64,000 nucleotides of DNA, taken from NCBI GenBank assembly GCA_964446935.1, contig CAYUQI010000004.1, forward strand, positions 1-64,000, written 5' to 3'. Below the pieces are notes generated by a model. The model did not search any database. It was given only the letters and a program-made list of their open reading frames with translations, and was not told where the DNA came from. Position 1 is the first letter of the stretch, and each line of letters starts with the position of its first letter. Source of the DNA: UASB124 sp964446935. Lineage in GTDB: Bacteria > Babelota > Babeliae > Babelales > RVW-14. Both the position numbers and the translations under genes were made by a program. Shown in pieces: positions 61,261 through 64,000 of the stretch.

Positions 61261-62748
61261 ATGAAAACATTGGTTAATCGTCTTCGTTCTGGTGGATCTA
61301 AAAATTTGCTTATTATTGGCGATGTGATGCTTGATGTATATCATTTTGGTTCGGTGAGCCGCATTTCCCCCGAGGCTCCGGTGCCGGTATTGCTTGAAGA
61401 ACGAGAAGAATGGAGCTTGGGCGGAGCTGCCAATGTGGCTGCAAACTGCCAGCATATTGGTTGTAATGTTACGTTAATTGGTGTGATTGGGCACTCCGAT
61501 CGCGAAGGTGCTAAGTTTGTTGAATTGCTCAATGAAATTCAAATATCATCACAGGGGATTGTTCGTTCGACGCATCGATGTACTACTGCAAAAAAAAGGT
61601 TTCTTGCTAAAAGTCATCAAATGTTACGTATGGATGCTGAAGTGACTAGGCCGTTAACTGATGAAGAATCTGTCGAAGTGAAGCGTCGTATTGCTGATCA
61701 TATGATCCCAGGAAGCATGGTGCTCGTTTCTGATTATGCCAAAGGTGTTATTTCTTCCTCATTGATACACTATATTTGTTGTTTGGCTCGCGAGCGTGCG
61801 TGTACTGTATTGGCTGACCCTAAGGGCCCCAATTTTTCTAAGTATGAAGGGGTTACGTTCCTTAAGCCTAATTTGAAAGAATTTAAGCAAATTGTCGCTT
61901 ATTTCAATCTTCCTGCAGATCGGTCAGTTGAAGAAAACGGTCGTGAAATTTGTCATATGCTGAAACTTGAAGGACTTATTGTTACTGAAGGTGAACGAGG
62001 TATTTCGTACATAACACCCCATGAATATATGTTTTCTCCTGCCTTTAAACGTGAGGTTTATGATTTAACCGGCGCTGGCGATACCGTTATTGCTTTTTTA
62101 GCTCTTGGCCTTGCCAATCAATTTACTATGGAGGATTGTCTGCGTTTAGCAAATTGTGCAGCATCGGTGGCAATATCACATGTTAAAACGTATGCAGTAA
62201 GTCTTGATGAACTCATTGATCGTGAGGCAGAGCCAACTGAAAAAATTTATCATGATTGGGCGGCACTTAAGATAGAACTTGATTGGTTACGTGCTGATGG
62301 CAAAAGAGTTGTTTTTACTAATGGTTGTTTTGATATTGTGCATCCAGGGCATATTCATGTGCTTAAGGAAGCAAAAAAGCAAGGCGATATTTTAGTTGTT
62401 GCCTTGAATACGGATAGCTCGATACAAAGGCTTAAGGGTGCCGATCGGCCGGTTAATGTTCTTGCTGATCGTGCTACTGTTATTGCAGCAATTGGCGGTG
62501 TTGATTTTGTGGTATCCTTTGATCAGGATACTCCGCATACCTTGATTAGTTATCTTAAACCTGATGTAATTGTTAAGGGTGGTGATTACAAGAGAGAAGC
62601 TGTTGTTGGTTATGACATTGTGACGAGTTATGGTGGAACTGTGCACATTGTTGATCTTGTGCAAGGCGTATCAACTACCCGTGTTATTAATAAAGTCTCT
62701 CAATCGCCTAAAAATAATCGTTATCAGCAGGGGGTAGAGGAGGTTTAA
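61261..62748 (+). CDS. hldE: Bifunctional heptose-7-phosphate kinase / heptose-1-phosphate adenylyltransferase
   Basis: 495 residues. The N-terminal PfkB-like kinase (about 1-320) has GGAANVAANC and the catalytic DLTGAGDTVIAF. The C-terminal cytidylyltransferase-like domain (about 340-480) has VFTNGCFDIVHPGHIHVL with HPGH. Together they make ADP-heptose for LPS inner core, used by the GT9 enzyme at 32951. GAGG precedes the ATG. murD starts 15 bp after its stop, so the two may be co-transcribed. Confidence 0.96.
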   Translation: MKTLVNRLRSGGSKNLLIIGDVMLDVYHFGSVSRISPEAPVPVLLEEREEWSLGGAANVAANCQHIGCNVTLIGVIGHSDREGAKFVELLNEIQISSQGIVRSTHRCTTAKKRFLAKSHQMLRMDAEVTRPLTDEESVEVKRRIADHMIPGSMVLVSDYAKGVISSSLIHYICCLARERACTVLADPKGPNFSKYEGVTFLKPNLKEFKQIVAYFNLPADRSVEENGREICHMLKLEGLIVTEGERGISYITPHEYMFSPAFKREVYDLTGAGDTVIAFLALGLANQFTMEDCLRLANCAASVAISHVKTYAVSLDELIDREAEPTEKIYHDWAALKIELDWLRADGKRVVFTNGCFDIVHPGHIHVLKEAKKQGDILVVALNTDSSIQRLKGADRPVNVLADRATVIAAIGGVDFVVSFDQDTPHTLISYLKPDVIVKGGDYKREAVVGYDIVTSYGGTVHIVDLVQGVSTTRVINKVSQSPKNNRYQQGVEEV

Positions 62749-62763
62749 ACGATTGGATGAGCC

Positions 62764-64000
62764 ATGTATAAACTTGGGATTGTTGGGTTTGGGGTTGTTG
62801 GCAAATCGGTTTTGGCATTTTTGAATAAAAAAAATATTGAACAAACGGCGGAACAGAATTTATATGATGAATCGTTTGCCGATAGGGATATTACTGTGCG
62901 CGTGTGGGACATGCGCGCATTAGCTTCTGAAGAGCAAGACATCATAAAAATGTATAAAGCGTCTGCCGTTGATCCTCATAGCATGGGGCTCGAAGAGTTT
63001 ATCAAAGACAATGATTTTGTTGTTGTCAGTCCTGGTATTGATTTACATACCCATCAAAATCATCAGTATAAGTTCTTATGCGAATTAGATTTTTTTTCTG
63101 CTTTTTTTACCAAACCAGTGGTGGCGGTAACGGGATCACTTGGAAAAACAACGGTGACTAAGCTTATTACCAAATTAGCTGCCGCCGTCCCTTGCGTTGC
63201 TCATGATACCATTATACCTGCATTACAAGTGAATGAGGTTTCCCAACTCAAAACATTTATGGGTGGGAATGTTGGTATAGGTATGCTTGACCTTGTTTAT
63301 CAGCAAGATGCATATGATGTGGGGGTCCTTGAGCTTTCTAGTTTTCAGTTGGAGCTCAATAGAAAATTTGCTCCCGATATTGCCGTGTGGACCAATTGGC
63401 ATGCTAATCATCTCGATCGTCATAAAACACCACGAGATTATTTTGAAGCAAAGCTCAATGTGCTCCGGGCTCAACATGACAAACAGGCTGCGGTTGTGTG
63501 GCATGAATTATTGACAGGCCAAACAGGACCTTGGTTTAAAGAGCACCTTCCAGAGATAAAATCGTTGTTGTGTGTGTGTTCCGAGCGTCCATATGATCAG
63601 TCGTTTTATACATCACTGAACCGTCCCCTTCTATATGGTTTTTATTGTGAAGGTAATAATCTTGTTAAAATGATGCTCAGGCAGGGCGCTGTTGCTCAAA
63701 CAACACCAATCTTTGATCTCCGTGTTCTGCCAGAAACTACGTTTTTGGCTAATTGGATTCAGGTTATTGCAACACTTGATTTGATGGGTATTGATCTGCA
63801 ACAACTTAACGCCTTGTTTGAAGCAAGTCCGTTTGTTCTGGAGAACAATCCTCATCGCCTCGAGTATGTAGCAACGATTAACGGCGTTGATTTTTATGAT
63901 GATTCAAAATCGACCGTTATGCAGTCGACAATAGCCGCATTTGAAAAACTTTCGCAAAAAAATCGTCCCATCGTCCTTATTCTTGGTGGATTGGGAAAAG
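62764..64000 (+). CDS. murD: UDP-N-acetylmuramoylalanine--D-glutamate ligase, 3' partial
   Basis: The frame is open at the right edge; about 412 residues are visible. It adds D-Glu to UDP-MurNAc-L-Ala. The start is YKLGIVGFGVVGKSV (Rossmann-like domain 1). The P-loop is VTGSLGKTTVTKL, with Ser-Leu where TN is common. Further motifs are VLELSSFQLE, NWHANHLDRHKT and the Mur-ligase DDSKSTV. The shift from MurD consensus (GTNGKT, DSKATN) is modest. With murB and the amidase it shows an active peptidoglycan pathway. Confidence 0.92.
   Translation, partial: MYKLGIVGFGVVGKSVLAFLNKKNIEQTAEQNLYDESFADRDITVRVWDMRALASEEQDIIKMYKASAVDPHSMGLEEFIKDNDFVVVSPGIDLHTHQNHQYKFLCELDFFSAFFTKPVVAVTGSLGKTTVTKLITKLAAAVPCVAHDTIIPALQVNEVSQLKTFMGGNVGIGMLDLVYQQDAYDVGVLELSSFQLELNRKFAPDIAVWTNWHANHLDRHKTPRDYFEAKLNVLRAQHDKQAAVVWHELLTGQTGPWFKEHLPEIKSLLCVCSERPYDQSFYTSLNRPLLYGFYCEGNNLVKMMLRQGAVAQTTPIFDLRVLPETTFLANWIQVIATLDLMGIDLQQLNALFEASPFVLENNPHRLEYVATINGVDFYDDSKSTVMQSTIAAFEKLSQKNRPIVLILGGLGK

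Noticed and set aside
1..64000. Prophage, insertion sequence or CRISPR-Cas content
   Set aside because: No transposase, integrase, phage structural or cas gene was recognised, and no CRISPR-type array was seen.

Overview
The window comes from an AT-rich (by eye about 40% G+C), Gram-negative bacterium using the standard code (TGA is a stop, often in ATGA start/stop overlaps). It has LPS genes (lpxB, hldE, a GT9 heptosyltransferase), peptidoglycan genes (murB, murD, an AmiC-type amidase), TolC, and two proteins that look like outer-membrane barrels. A large share of the genes encode unrecognised small secreted proteins. Eukaryote-like repeat proteins (ankyrin, WD40), a queuine-salvage pair (tgt plus a YhhQ-type transporter), ThyX and an archaeal/eukaryal-type ATP-dependent DNA ligase are also present. 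This mix fits a host-dependent intracellular lineage such as Candidatus Dependentiae (TM6/Babeliales). That placement is an inference; no rRNA is present to prove it.

Layout. 1-7.7 kb: a surface-protein cluster with a giant 11-residue-repeat protein (its 5' end lies outside the window), a single-pass coiled-coil protein, an outer-membrane barrel candidate and a convergent secreted protein. 8-13.7 kb: pgsA-pgpA, gyrA, dprA-maf. 14-19.7 kb: two small exported proteins, gltX, an exported protein with a possible Rossmann segment, and a cell-wall amidase. 20-27 kb: murB, tgt-yhhQ, a second CDP-alcohol phosphatidyltransferase, a tandem pair of small exported membrane-anchored paralogues, and lpxB. 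27-34 kb: ssb, nitroreductase, thyX, an exported WD40 propeller, tolC, heptosyltransferase. 34-43 kb: M16 peptidase, secreted metallophosphatase, phospholipase-C-like lipoprotein, rnpA-yidD, cutA and a second barrel candidate. 43-50 kb: argS-lepA-hspR-like-htpX and a large polytopic membrane protein. 50-56 kb: ankyrin protein, two related exported proteins, tRNA-Leu, a palindrome-rich element, secD, tRNA-Met and another exported protein. 56-64 kb: plsY, ATP-dependent ligase, three exported helical proteins, a HUMPS-type barrel with altered active site, hldE and partial murD.

Assembly. There are three runs of exactly 100 N. Two (5906-6005, 23973-24072) are flanked by identical 55-bp sequences. 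Collapsing 155 bases at each restores one intact reading frame, so these are unmerged contig overlaps and not missing sequence. The third (51190-51289) has no such overlap and is a real unknown; it cuts two genes.

The most novel material is the hendecad-repeat surface protein with its two downstream partners, the lineage-specific secreted families with shared internal repeats, the probable direct queuine salvage, and an interspersed family of palindromic intergenic elements.
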